Of a DNA stretch of 64,000 nt, positions 48,741-61,178 are shown piece by piece; the first letter of the stretch is position 1, and each line of letters starts with the position of its first letter. The stretch spans positions 4,643,433 through 4,707,432 of the forward strand of contig ML660774.1 of NCBI GenBank assembly GCA_007570785.1. The letters are read 5' to 3'. The DNA is from Antilocapra americana (taxonomy: Eukaryota > Chordata > Mammalia > Artiodactyla > Antilocapridae). Position numbers and translations under genes: made by a program. The notes under the pieces are model-generated. The model did not search any database and had not been told where the DNA came from. It was given only the letters and a program-made list of their open reading frames with translations.

Positions 48741-51700
48741 ATTCTCTCTAAAGATGACATACAGGGCCAATAGGCACATGACACAATGCTCAACATCAGT
48801 AATTATTAGAGAAATGCAATTGAAATCTACAATGTGGTATCACTTCACAATGGTCAGAGTAGCTATCATTAAAAAGTCTACAAATAATAATAGTTAAAGA
48901 GAATATGGAGAAAAGTATACCCTCCTACACTGTCGGTTGGAATATAAAATGGTGTAGCCACTATGAAAAACAGTATGGAAATCCCTCAAGAAACTAAAAA
49001 TAGACCTGCAATATGATCTCACAAACTCATTCCTGGGCATATATCTGCAGAAAACTGTAATTCAGAAAGATACACACAGCCCTATGTTCATAGCAGCACT
49101 ATTTATGATAGCCAAGATATGGATGTAACCTAAATATATATCACCAGATGAATAGATAAAGAAGATATATGTGTATATATTACATAGGTGTATCTATTAT
49201 ATAAACACACACAAAATAGAATATCACTCAGCCATAAAAAGAATGAAATAGTGCCACGTGAAGCAAGATGGATGGACCTAGAGATTATCGTACCAAGCAA
49301 AGAAAGTCAGAAACAGAAAGGTAAACAGCACGTGATATCACTTACATGTGGAATCTAAAATATGACACAAATAAACTTGTCTACAAGACAGAAACAAATT
49401 CACATATATAGCAAACCGCCTGTGGCTGTAAAGGGCTGGAGGAAAAATGGGAAAGGGATGGCTTGGGAAATTGAGACTAGCAGACGTGAACTATTATATA
49501 TAGAATGGATAAACAGCAAAGTCCTAATGAATACCACAGGAAACTAGATTAAATATCCTGTGTGAATCATACTAGAGAAATAAATCAATAAAAAATAAAG
49601 ACTTTGACATTCCTGTCTTAAAAGTGAATGTTTGCATGATATCTTAAAATAAAGCATGATGGTGGCCAGATTTTAAGACATGAGTTTTAGGTACAGGTGG
49701 AACATACAAATTGAAATACTAAATAGAACGTTATATGTGGTTTTGGAGGGAAGAAGCAGAATTGTGTTTGGAGATATAAATTTTGGAATAAAATATCAGT
49801 TTTGAATATATTTAAATCTACATATTAGCAAAAGTAGAGGGATTAAAAATCAATATTAATAGAATATTACAGTGCTTTATGAAGCCACCTAAGTGAAACC
49901 TTCTGTTTTATATTTTAGTAGCTTTTCCCCCCACAAGACTGACTATGAATAGCTAAATAGTTTCTTAAGAACTACAGTTTTAAATCTAATATGGTATCAT
50001 TTCATTTATAGCATATATTTTGTTTTCGTTTTGAAAATATTGTATATAAGTCTCTGCATCTTTTATTTCCACTAAATTATTTAAATTGTTATAAATATTT
50101 GTTAACGATATGAATATATTTTCAATGTTATCTACATAAGTATTTTACTAACTTAAACTACCAAAGACATTTCAGAAACACACGGGGCAAAGAATTTCAG
50201 CCCAGGATTTCTGAAGAGAGGACCTGTGACCCACTGTCTTTAGAGTAGAGGTCACCATTGCTTGTAAAATTCCTTTATCCTGGAGAACTCACTTTGATTA
50301 TAGTAGGAACCCAGGGAGAAGAAGGAAGGATGTGGCTACTCTAAACCTGTTTGGTTTCTAGAGGTACGAAATGAATGTGACCCTTGAGATTTAGTCTGGA
50401 ACTTGGGTCAGAAGAAAGTATTTCAAAGCCAGGAACCCTGATCAGGACTAAAGAATTTTCATGCTGCTGGCTCATTTTATAACAGCACAACTCACTCCTC
50501 CAACTCCAAAGTATAATGTGGACGCAGGAATCTAATTTTGAAAAACAATGCATATCATTACTGTAATACAAACAGTTCCCTCACTTGCACACAGATCTTT
50601 TCTCATGGGCATAATGGGTGAGCAGAAACCTCTGGGAAAAGAAGGTTCATATTGTCTGTTCTCAGTACCAAGCTTCTCTTGGTCCCTTAAAGACTGTCTG
50701 TTTTTCTAGCTTATAGGCCCCCACAAGACAGGGAGCTGCCACCAAAACTCATTCTCTGTCATAAAAAATTCCTTTGGGATCTCCTTTCCTCCTCTTTTCC
50801 TTTCTCTCTTCTCCAAATAGCCCCTCAACAGTAGGCATATAACAGCCTTAAACTACTGCCAAATCCACAGTGTTATCTCTGAAGCATTGTCAAAACATAT
50901 TAGTGTTAATTCTTCTGCATTTAATCTTTTTTTAAAATCTCCCCTTAATTTTCCAGGGAGAGGCGCACCTTTCTGAGACCCATTCTTTCTCATTTTTCAC
51001 CCACGCAGTCTATCTTGGTGGATGCACTGCTGTAAAGTCCCATAAATAGCAATCACCTTGGACTACTTTACCGACCATTACAACAGAGGTAAAATGTGTG
51101 TGAAGTCTAAAACATAACCCAGTTTCCTAGAACACAATGCAATGTATCGAAGTGGATTTAGCAAATACTCCAAGTCATTCTGAGATTCATCCAAAATCTC
51201 AGAATAGAGAAAACTATTGTTAACTAGGATTAACAATACTATTGTTAACTAGTATTGCTAACTAGTATTCTCTAACAGAATAGAGAAAACTAAATGGTTA
51301 ACTTCTATGCATGCAACAATTTTTTTTTTTTTAAAGGATTGTGTTCAGAGTGTTTGGGTCATAAGGAAGATACTGTCTGAATTGGTACAAATCTTAAATA
51401 AGGAAACTTTAATTTCTTGCCTAAGGAGATTGAACTCATTTACCAGCCACTCGTTAAGCCCTGTGATGAAGACTTTGAAAAGCACAAGTCAGTTCTCGTA
51501 AGACAGGCTCCTGTTTAAGCTAAACCAGATTAGGGAATTCAGGTGTCCAGGTACATACTGGCTTCTACTACAATATCACTTGTGGAGCAGAAGGGACACT
51601 TTTAAAAATTATAAAGCAAATTCTACTTTTTCCGTGAAACAGAAATGTAATTTTTCCATAGTGTTTGAAGGCTAGAAACTTGAAATCAAGGTACTGACAG

Positions 51701-52857
51701 GGCCATGTTTTCTTTGAAGACTCTTGTCTTGTTCAGCTTCTTACAGGCACTCCTCACCTTCCCTTGGCTTGTAGCGGCATCACCCTGGTCTCCGTCTTTG
51801 TCCTTACACAGCCTCCTTCATACTGGTGTGTCTATGTGTATCCAAATCTTTCTTTCATTATAAGGACATCAGTCGCTGGAGTTACTGCCCAACTAATCCA
51901 GTATGACCTCATCTAAATTTAATTACATCTTCATAGACCATCTTTATAAATAAAGTCACATTCACAAGTTTGGGAAGATTAAGACTTAAATACATCTTTT
52001 GAGGGGGCACAATTCAACTCACAAAGCTTGGAAAATTATATAGGTCAGAAGCTCAGATCTATATAAAGAAAGGAGGAGCACTGAGAAGGAATAAATGAAG
52101 TCAGCCAGCAGCCACACTCACATAGAAGATGCAGGAGCCCAGGAGCCCAAAGAAACCTACCAATCAGAGCTCCATGAATGCAGGACACATTCTACCAGTG
52201 TTTGCTGGGACTATCCCTCAGAAGCTCCATCAGAAATAGGAAAAAAAAAACCTACTTCTCCTCTCTAGTCAATTTCCTATCAGTTTCCCATAAATAATCA
52301 AAATAATCTACCCCTATTGCTCCTTAGCACCATCCTCACCATGATTAAACTTTGATATGATTAGAACAGTAGCAACATCATGCACCAGGCTCCAGCATGC
52401 ATCTGGACAATTAAGATGAAGATAAGCTCATCTTCTTCCCAAAAAGAGAATGTCAACAATCTTATCAGTTACCAAATCCATATCTAGGAGATATTAATCC
52501 CCCACCTAATTAAGCCACAGTCCCACCTGTATATTTTGTAATCTAAAGATTAAGCTGTAAAGTTAACAATTGCCAGCAGCATCAACAGATGTGTAGCAAG
52601 ATTGGATAATCAAAAGAGAGACTCCAACCGACATTCTTTATATATAACATGAGAAAGTGAAAGCAGGTAGGTGACTTTTTAATGAGTTTATTGAAAATGT
52701 TACTTAGTATTGAGATTTAATTTCAGGAGGACAAAATCAGATGTGGGAACTAGGGTTTAGACTTTTCTAGTGGTAATGGCCGAGATTATGAACATAGCTA
52801 AATTCTAGCCAAAGAAGACTGTTCACTACTTGGGTGCAGGAAGTAAGAAACACCAAC

Positions 52858-54380
52858 AAGAATCACACTGAAAACCGATGGTCAATTAATCTTCAACAAG
52901 GGAGGCCAGAATATATAAAGCATTGAAAACACACTCTCTTCAGCAAGTGGTATTGGGAAAGCAGGGCAGCACGTGGAAATCAATAAAGTTAGAACTCACC
53001 CTCACACCACACACAAATTTAACCTCAAAATGGCTTAAAGGCTTAAATATAAGACGTGACACCCTAGATGAAACTGTATGAAACTCCTAGAAGAGGACAT
53101 AGGCGAAACATTCTCTCACATAAGTCAGAGCAGTCTTTCTAAGGTCAATCTCCCAAGGAAAAAGAAAAGAAAAAATAAATGAGATTGAATCAAACCAAAA
53201 ATTTTTTGCACAGCAAGGAACATGAAAAACAAAATGAAAAGACAATCTATAGACGTAGAGAAAATATTTGCAAACCATATGACCAACAAGGGCTTATATA
53301 CAAGTATATAAACAGCTCATACGAATCAATAACAAAATACAAACATCCCAATCAAAAATTAGGTGTGATACCTAAATAGACATTTCTCCATAGATAATAT
53401 ACAGATGGCCAATAGGCAAGTGTTAAGGTGCTTAACATCAGTAATTATTGGAGAAATGCAAGTCAAAACTAGATGAGGCACCACCTCACCCTGGTCAGAA
53501 TGGCCATTGTTAAATAGTCTACAAACAGCAAATGCTATAGAGGGTCTGCAGAAAAGAAAGCCCTCCTACCCTTGATGAGAATGTAAACTGATGCCACTAC
53601 CATGAAAAATAAGACGGAGTTTTCTCAAAAAGCTAAAAATAGTGTTGCCATATGACACAGCAACCCCACTCCCGGGCATATATCTGGTGAAAACTCTCAT
53701 TTAAAAAGACCTATGAGGCCATGAGATTCCTTGTTTCAAACTTCATCCTGTGTATCTCTTCATATGATTGTTGATTTGCATCCTTAAATAGCATTTTATA
53801 TGTAATAAATTGGTAATCTAGCATGTAGAAAAGCAAAAAATAAAACAAACTCCCCCAAAAAACAAAAAGATACTAGGCCCCTATGCTCAGAGGAGCACAG
53901 TTTATAATGGCCAAGACTTAGAAAGAGTCCATCAACAAATGTCCACCAACAAATGAAGGAATAAAGGTGTATACAGGTACAGACAGTAGAATATTACTCA
54001 GCCATAAAAAAGAATGAAATACTGCCATTTGTAGCAATATGGATGAACCTAGAGATTATCATACTAAGTGAATTAAGTCAGAAATAGACAAATTTTATAT
54101 GCTATCACTTATATATATATAATCTAAAATATGACACAAAAGAACTTACCTACAACAGAGAAACAAACTTACCTACATCACAGAAACAAACTTACCTACA
54201 TAAAGAATATCCTTCTTGTCAAAGTTGAGGGAGGGTCAGAGAGGGATGGATTGGGAATTTGGGACTAGTATATGTGACCTGTTATATATAGAATGGATAA
54301 ACAAGGTCCTATAGTGTAGCAGAGGAAACTATATTTGATATCCTGTAATAAATCATATCAGGGGGAAATAAATAAAGACA
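52858..54380 (+). mobile_element. L1 3' end inside unit F
   Basis: From aagaatcacactgaaaaccg to cctgtaataaatcatatcag. Contains the ~140 bp insert at about 53710-53862 between aaaaaga copies. Frames broken. Confidence 0.88.
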
Positions 54381-54474
54381 TTGAGATTCCTATCTTGAAA
54401 GTGAATGATTGTACTTTATCTTGAAGTAAAGCATAATGGTCATAAATTTTTAACACATTGATTTTAGGTGTACA

Positions 54475-54602
54475 TGTCTGCCAAGTTGCTTCAGTCATGT
54501 CTGACTCTTTGCAATGCTATGGACTGTAGCCCACCAGCCTCCTCTGCCCATGGGATTCTCCAGGCAAGAAACCTGGAGTGAATTGCCACTTCCTTCTCCA
54601 GG
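54475..54602 (-). mobile_element. Bov-tA SINE fragment in unit F (first)
   Basis: Minus: ctgccaagttgcttcagtca, ggactgtagcccaccagcct, ttgccacttccttctccagg. Lacks the tRNA-derived head. Confidence 0.92.
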
Positions 54603-55336
54603 ATTTTTGGTGTGGATGGAAATTAAAAATTGAAATATTAAATAAAATGTGATACACAGCTTTGGAAGGAAGAAACAAGACAGTGGACAGGTATATAAAT
54701 TTTGGAATAAAATACCCTATTTGAGTGTATTTAAATCTATATATTAGCAAAAGTAAAGGAATTAGACAATAATACTATTAAAATACTTCAATGTTCATGA
54801 AGCCACCTAAACACAGGAATAAAGGAAACTTTTGTTGTATATCTTAGTAGTTTTTTAACTCCAAAAGAATAACTATGAATATCTTATAGTTTCTTCAGTG
54901 CTACAATTTTTAAATCTAAAATAATATCATTTAAAAATTTATAGCATATAATTTATTTTCATTTTGAAAACAATGTATATAAATCTCTGCATCTTTGACT
55001 GCTTCCATTAAATTATTTTTAGATATTATAAGCACTTGTTAAACTTGGATATATTTCTAAAATCCCCTCAGTAACTACTAATTGAAACTACCAACAGCAT
55101 TTTACAAACACATGAACAAAGACTTTACAGCCCAAGATCTTAGAGGAGAGGAACTGTGACTACTGTCTTTAGACTAGAGGGCTCCTCTGCTTGTAAAGTT
55201 TCTTTGCTTCTTGAGAATTCACAGTGATCAGAGTAGGACCATAGGGAATAGAAGCTAGGATGTGGCTGATCAAAACCTATTCTGGGTTCTACAGGGACAG
55301 AATAAATATGTCCCTTGAGGTTTAGTCAGAAAAGAG

Positions 55337-55420
55337 TATTGGCTTGGCCAAAGAGGTTGTTTTGGAGTATTCTGCAAGATGTTACACAAATGAACTTTTT
55401 AGCCAGTCCACATGGCATTA
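55337..55420. mobile_element. Mariner-type MITE, unit F
   Basis: Left arm tattggcttggccaaagagg, centre ctgcaagatgttacac, right arm ctttttagccagtcca. It lies between TA dinucleotides at 55337 and 55419; the sequence after it (tttcaaagcc) continues directly from the TA in unit E. Confidence 0.85.
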
Positions 55421-55624
55421 TTTCAAAGCCAGGCACCCTGCTCAGGATTAAAGAATTTTCATGCCTCTGGCTTATTTTTTAACAGTGTCCTGCATCCTTC
55501 CACCTCCCAAATATATTGTGGACACAGGACTCTGTTTATGAAAAAAATGCAAATCACAAATTATAATACACAAAATTCACTCACTCATGTACAGATGCTT
55601 TCTCATAGGCACAGTGGGTGATCA

Positions 55625-55822
55625 GCCCCCAGATGTCTGACTCTTTGTGACCCCATGGACTGTAGCCTGCCAGGCTCCTCTGTACATGGGGATTCTCCAG
55701 GCAAGAATGCTGGAGTGGGTTGTCATGCCCTCCTCCAGGAGATCTTCCCAATCCAGGTATCAAACCCAGGTCTCCCACATTGCAGGCAGATTCTTTACCA
55801 TCTGAGCCATCAGGGAAGCCCT
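55625..55822 (-). mobile_element. Bov-tA SINE in unit F (second)
   Basis: Minus: gatgtctgactctttgtgac, ccaggcaagaatgctggagt, accatctgagccatcaggga. Nearly complete but lacks the first bases of the BovA end. Confidence 0.94.
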
Positions 55823-56593
55823 TGGGGAAAGACAGATGGACAGAAAACTTACATTCTCCCATCTGTTCTCAATATCAACACTTGTTTCCAATCTTCCTTT
55901 GGTCCCTAAAGACTATCTGGTATCCTAGTCAATAGGCCCCCTCAAGAAAGGGCGGTTCCCCCAACACTCATTCTCTGGGATACAAATTCCTCTGGGGGTC
56001 CCTCCACCCTCATATCCTTTTTCTCTTCTCCAAGTAGCTCCACAGTAGTAGGCACAAGAGAATCTTAAACCACTGCCAAATCGATGGTGTCATCTCTGAA
56101 ATATTTTCAAAACCTATTAATAATAATCTCTCTGTATTTAATCCACTTTAAAAATCTTCCTTTAATTTTCCTAGGATAGGCACAATTTTGTTTTAGACCC
56201 ATTCTTTCTCACTTTTCATGTACATACTCTATCATCATAGATACACTGGTATGAACTCCCATCTTAAGTTCACTATCACTATGGACAATTTTAACCATTA
56301 GTATTGAAAGAAATAAAATCTGTGTTAACCTATATAAAGTCCAACTGGGTCAGATTGGATTTAGAGAATATGCCAGATCATTCAGAAATTCATGCAAATA
56401 TAGAAAACTAAATAGGTAATTTTAACTTAGAAATAATGTTGTATACATGCAACACATTCTTTGAAAGGGTTGTGTTCAGTCTGTTTGGAGTCATAAGGAA
56501 GCTACTCTCTGAACTGGGGCAAATCTTAAACGAGGAGATTTTAACTTCTTGTCTAAAGTCAAACATATTTACCTGCCATTTGTTAAGCCCTAT

Positions 56594-56810
56594 GGAGCTT
56601 CCCTGATTGCTCAGATGGTAAAGAATCTGCTTGCAGTGCAGAAGAGGAGGGTTCAATCCCACAGTCAGGAAGACCCCCTGAAGAAGGGAATAGCTGTCCA
56701 CTCCAGGATTCTTGCCTGGAGAATTCCATGGACAGAGTGTGTGAGAGGCCACAGTCCATGGGGTTGCAAAGAGTTGGGCATGACTGGATGACTAACACTT
56801 TCATTTTCCC
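56594..56810 (+). mobile_element. Bov-tA SINE in unit F (third)
   Basis: Plus: gagcttccctgattgctcag, gggttcaatcccacagtcag, gcatgactggatgactaaca. Inserted in the tail between ccctatgg and cccatgg. Confidence 0.94.
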
Positions 56811-57219
56811 ATGGTGTAGATGAATTTTTTTAAAAAAACTTTTAACCGTGTTAATCTTTTCATTTAAATTTCTACATATCACAGTGGCTAAGCAGTTTTT
56901 TGAAAATTGAACATACATTTGAAGAGTGAACTGATATCAAGCCAGGTTACAGCATGTTAGAGGGTGAAAAGCACAATTCAAGTCATGAAACAGGCTCCAG
57001 CTTAAGTTAAACCAGGAAGGGGATCTAAATATCCAAGTAAATCATGCTTCTATTACAAAACAACTTGGAGAACAAGAAGCAGATTTAGAAAAATTATAAA
57101 GCAATTCAACTTTTTTTTTTTTTCCTTAAGACAGAAATGTAATCTTTCCATAGTGTTCAAAGGCTAGAAATGTGAAATCAAGGTGCTGGCAGAACCATAC
57201 TCTCTCTGAAGGCTCTTAT

Positions 57220-57540
57220 CTGGTCCAGCTTCTGCTGGTTACTGGCAATCCTTAGCTTTACTTGGCTTGTAGCTCTTTCACTTCTGTCTCTGACTTTGTC
57301 ATCACGTGTACTCCTTCTTTCTGGTATGTATGTGTCTCTAAATCTTTCTCCTTATAAGGACACTACTGGAGTTATGCCCACCTAATCCAGTATTACCTCA
57401 TCGAAATTTAGATGACCATATTTCCAAATATGACAAAAAGACCATATTTCCAAATAATGTCACATTCATAGGTATTGGGAGATTAGGACTTAAATACATC
57501 TTGGAGGAGGACACAATTTAACTCACAACACTTGGAAAAT
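57220..57540. repeat. Mammal-wide repeat-like segment within the unit tail
   Basis: The text ccagcttctgctggttactg, ttacttggcttgtagctct, ccttataaggacac, cctaatccagtattacctca and ccatatttccaaataatgtc resembles a common mammalian interspersed repeat, possibly an old L1 3' end; the family is not assigned. The same segment recurs at about 34780-35060 (B2), 40200-40500 (C), 46740-47000 (D) and 51720-52030 (E). It is an original part of the unit. Confidence 0.5.
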
Positions 57541-58220
57541 ATTACGTTACAGACTCAGGTCCCTATAAAGAAAGAAAGGGCATTAGAGAAGGAATAAATG
57601 AAATAAGCTAGGAGCCACACTCACACAGAAGATGGAGGAGATCTCTGACCCCCAAGTTACCTTCCATTCAGAGCTCCATGAATCAGGGCACACTCTGCCA
57701 CAGTGTTTGCTGGACCTGTCCTACCTCAGAAGCTCCAGAAGAAGCAGAAAAAAAAGGAAAAGAAATTGACTAAAGGGAGAAGAAGAGTATCAGTTTCCTA
57801 TAAATAGCCAGAATAGCCTACCCCTTTGTCTAGCTAGCAGCATCCTCACCATGATTAAACTTCCATATGATAAGAATAGTCACAACATCAAGCATCTCCC
57901 TGTCAGCATGTTAACTGCTATTAACATGAAGATATTCTGTCTTCCCCAAAAGAGAAGGTGCAAATCCTATCCATTCCCACATCCGTATCTAACAGATATT
58001 AATTTCACTTCTAATTCAGGCATAATCTGGAATTTTGTAATATAAAGATTAAATTGCAAAGTTAATAACTGCCAACAAAAATGACAGGTATGTAGCTAGA
58101 CTGACCCATAAAAAGAGAGACAGAAAGTGGAGAGAGAGGACTCAAACAGCCATCAACTTTCCTTATGTAAAACAGGAGAAGGAAAAAGCTGAAAAGATGA
58201 CATTTTAAAATAAGATTATT

Positions 58221-59320
58221 CTTAGTTCCTTTTGTTGTCAGTCAGTCTTTGTAGCTGACTGTGACTTGTCCGAGGTCTTCTTTCCCCTGGTTCCTTGACC
58301 CAGACTCTTCCAGAAACAATCCTGTGTATCCTTTTGCTTGAGCAACATTTACTATGCTCTATGATTGTAAGTGCCAATTTCACAAGAGAGTTCCTCCAGA
58401 TGCCCAGAGTGGAAAGGATTGCTTGAGCTACATCACAGAGCACCCAGAAATTCCTACCAGATTAGACCAGCAACTCTGTCCAGGTGTGTAAATAAAGTTT
58501 CCCCACCTGGCTCTGTTGAATCTCCTCTCTAGTCTAAGGATGGTCTCTGAGGCAGGTCCCATACCTGCACAGACATTTAGGGCATTGACACTCAGACAGT
58601 TCTCCTTGGCATTTCCCATCTTGGATCTGATTCCACGCTTCCCTTCTCTCTCCCATGGGAGTCAGCTCTTCCTGAGATGTCGACAGAGTGCATAGTGGGG
58701 CTTTATGGAGTAGTCACAGCTTTAGCATTATTCTTGCCGATAATCTCTGCCTCTCTGGCTCATGCTAAGTGGCTGCCCATATCTTCTGTGTGGTTTAGAC
58801 TTGAAATGCCAGCCCTCTCATGGAATATATATTTGAATGACATAAGTGGCCAAAGACAGCTTCCCAGCTACACAGCCCAGAAATGTCTTAACTCTGGTCT
58901 TCTCTTGGTGTAGTTGCCAGTCGTGGCCAGTGTTTACCTCCAGCCACCGGCTTCTGAGGCTTTCTGACCAGACTGTTGATCTTCCTGGGAGCAGAGGTTG
59001 ATGGTATTTGGTCTCAACCAAGCTTTGCTGTGTCCATGTCAGGGACACATGTAGCTCTGAGACACCACCAAATCAGGCATGTGGTCAGCTCTCCTTCCAT
59101 CAACCCTTCATTTATCTTGTTTTCTGTTCAGATAGGCCCCAACTTTAAAAGTCTGCAGTAGCAAGGGATTTGGGGGGTAGCAGAGAGAGAGCCTAGGAAA
59201 TGCCAGGCAAACGGATCTCCAGATTAAAGAACTTGTCTGATGTTATGGAACTTCTGGAGAGAGAAGCTTAAAATCTGGATGCACATCATTTCTATAAAAG
59301 AGACAACTTAAAGAATTATA
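58221..59320. other. Unique or unassigned sequence right of the array
   Basis: No match to any array unit. Short frames on both strands (for example plus 58677-58913, which has a hydrophobic stretch) are not recognisable. ctgtccaggtgtgtaaataaagtttccccacc (near 58477) looks like a polyadenylation region, but no LTR ends were found. Confidence 0.35.
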
Positions 59321-59324
59321 GGGT

Positions 59325-61060
59325 TGCTGGACAAGATGGCAGAATAGAAGGACCCTGAGCTCACCTCCTCTCATGAGTACACCAAGACCACAACTTAGGA
59401 CTAGCTGTTGAACAACTATCAATAAGAAAAAAACAAAAACAAAAACAACGATATTCTACATCCAAAGACATAAAGAAGAAACCACAAGATGGTAGGAGGG
59501 GTGCACTTGAGATATACTCAAATCTCATATTCCCCTGGGTGGGCAATGCATGAACTAGAGAATCATTATATAGACTAATTATATAATAATTACATAATTA
59601 TATATAGAATAATTATATGATAATTACATAGAAGTTCTCCCAGAGGAGTGAGTTCTGAGTCCCATGTCAGGCTCCCCCATCTTGGAGTCTGGCATCAGCA
59701 AGAGCATCCCCCCCTGCACCCACCTACCCAGAGCATTTGGCTTTGAAGACTAGCAACGCTTGACTACGGAAGCCGCACAAAACCAGGGGAAACAGAGATT
59801 CATTCCACTGTTGGAGGGCTAGCACAAGGTCTTATATGCACTGGGACTAAGGGCAAAAGCAATGACTTCATAGGATCCTGGCCAGAACTGCCTGCTGACT
59901 TTGGAGGGTTTCCTGAGGAGGTGGGGGACAGCTGTGACTCTCTCTAAGGACAAGGACACAGGTGGCAGAGATACCAGGGAGTACCAATCGGTGTGAGCTC
60001 TCCTAAATACCAACATTGAGTCACCAAAACCTGAGCCCACCCAATAGCCTAGAGACTACAGCGCTGGAACATCTCAGGCCAAACAACCAAGGCAGGAACA
60101 AAGCCGCACCCATCAGCAGACAGACTACCTTAAGACTTCCTGGATCCTCAGCAGCTGTTTGATGTACCTCTTGACCCAGCCCTGCTCACCAGGGGGGACA
60201 GCTCCACCCACCATGGGCAACCACCTGCCCCTCACCCCAGGAAGCCTGCACAAGCCTCTAGAGCAGCCTCACCTACCAGGGGGACAGACACAAGAAGCAG
60301 GAAAACTCTGATCTGGCAGCCAACTGAGATGAATCCACACACACAGATCAGAGTCTACCCTGGGATCAGCAGGTTCCTGGCCCATGGGTAACTAGAGGGG
60401 AGTGTACAGCTCAGATACATGACATCCCCTATAGAGGGCCATTTCTCCAAGGCTGAGAAATATAACTAATGTTCCACATGCATAAAAATTACAAAGAGAA
60501 ATTTAGACAAAATTAGACAGCAGAGAAACATGTTCTTCATGAAAGAACAAGATAAAACCCCAGAATAACAACTAAGTGAAGTGGAGACAGGCAATCTACC
60601 CAGTAGTTCAGATTCACAGTCATAAAGATGATCCAAGAACTCAGGAAAAGAATGGATGCATAGAGCGAAAAGTTATAAAAAGTTTTTTTTTTTTTAAAGA
60701 GCTAGAAAATACAAAAAGCAACTAACCAGAGATGAAGAGTACAATAACTGAAACATACACATAGTAATCAAATTGACAAAATTTAAATATGAAGAGAAAA
60801 TATTAAAAGCAACAAAAGGAAAAGCAACATACACAGGAATCTCCATAAGGTTATCAGCTGATTCTTCAGCAGAATATCTGCAGGCTGGAAGGCAGTGGCA
60901 AGAAATATTTAAAATGATGAAAGGGAAAAACCTACAACCATGATTACTCTCCTAGCAAGGATCTCATTCAGATTCAATAGAGAAATCAAAACTTAACAGA
61001 CAAGAAAAAGCTAAGAGAATTCAAAACCACCAAACCAGCTTTAAAACAAATGCTAAAGGA
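59325..61060 (+). mobile_element. Old L1 5' end with decayed ORF1
   Basis: Begins with the L1 5' signature ggacaagatggcagaataga, passes through 5' UTR sequence (to about 60470) and a damaged ORF1. The stretch 60815-61050 matches the C-terminal domain of the ORF1 RNA-binding protein when translated with tolerance for stops (LSAD...LQAGRQWQEIFK pattern). Several stops and frameshifts; ORF2 is absent. An AT-rich local duplication lies at 59570-59632. Confidence 0.8.
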
Positions 61061-61178
61061 ATTTATATAGCATGTTGACCCCTCCTGGAGCTATTGTTAA
61101 AATAAGGGGTATTTGCCCCTCCATTCCCAAATTTGGATGCTAGCCAGATTTCTGGAATAAGAAAAAAACTCTTCCACT

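Larger units (their letters stand above)
47763..49590 (+). mobile_element. L1 3' end inside unit E
   Basis: From tcaagaatgacacggaacac to atcctgtgtgaatcatacta, interrupted by Bov-tA copies at about 47980-48190 and 48528-48740. Frames broken; the 3' UTR tail is A-rich at 49577-49600. Confidence 0.88.
47578..52688 (+). repeat. Array unit E (MITE-free)
   Basis: Head, L1 3' end split by two SINEs, mid section and full tail. It lacks the mariner MITE, with an apparently intact target (gaagaaagtatttcaaagcc, 50411-50430), and lacks the ~140 bp insert of B1, C and F. A local rearrangement duplicates cagaatagagaaaacta near 51198 and 51278. Confidence 0.9.
24620..58220 (+). repeat. Tandem array of about seven diverged ~5 kb composite units
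   Basis: The same ordered series of landmarks recurs in one orientation. The head (ttgaaaatgttacttagaat) is seen at 24621, 35768, 42255, 47578 and 52689, diverged near 28170. The L1 opening tcaagaatgacactgaacac recurs near 24811, 28325, 42443, 47763 and 52858. The pair ccaagtagcccctcaacag and cattctttctcatttttcac recurs in every unit that retains that part. Units B1 and B2 are joined by a deletion. The array enters and leaves at the same unit position: the last unit stops at taagattatt (58211-58220) exactly where the first begins. By eye, copies share roughly four in five bases. No unit encodes an intact protein. Confidence 0.92.
52689..58220 (+). repeat. Array unit F (last, most complete)
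   Basis: Head, L1 3' end (52858-54380), mid section, MITE (55337-55420), full tail ending at taagattatt where unique DNA (cttagttccttttgttgtca) begins. Three Bov-tA insertions. Contains the ~140 bp insert. Small private tandem duplications at 54146-54206 and 57412-57460. Confidence 0.9.

Noticed and set aside
58440..58620. LTR of an endogenous retrovirus, suggested by aataaag and downstream C-rich sequence
   Set aside because: No TG...CA ends, no paired LTR, no primer-binding site or gag/pol/env similarity visible.
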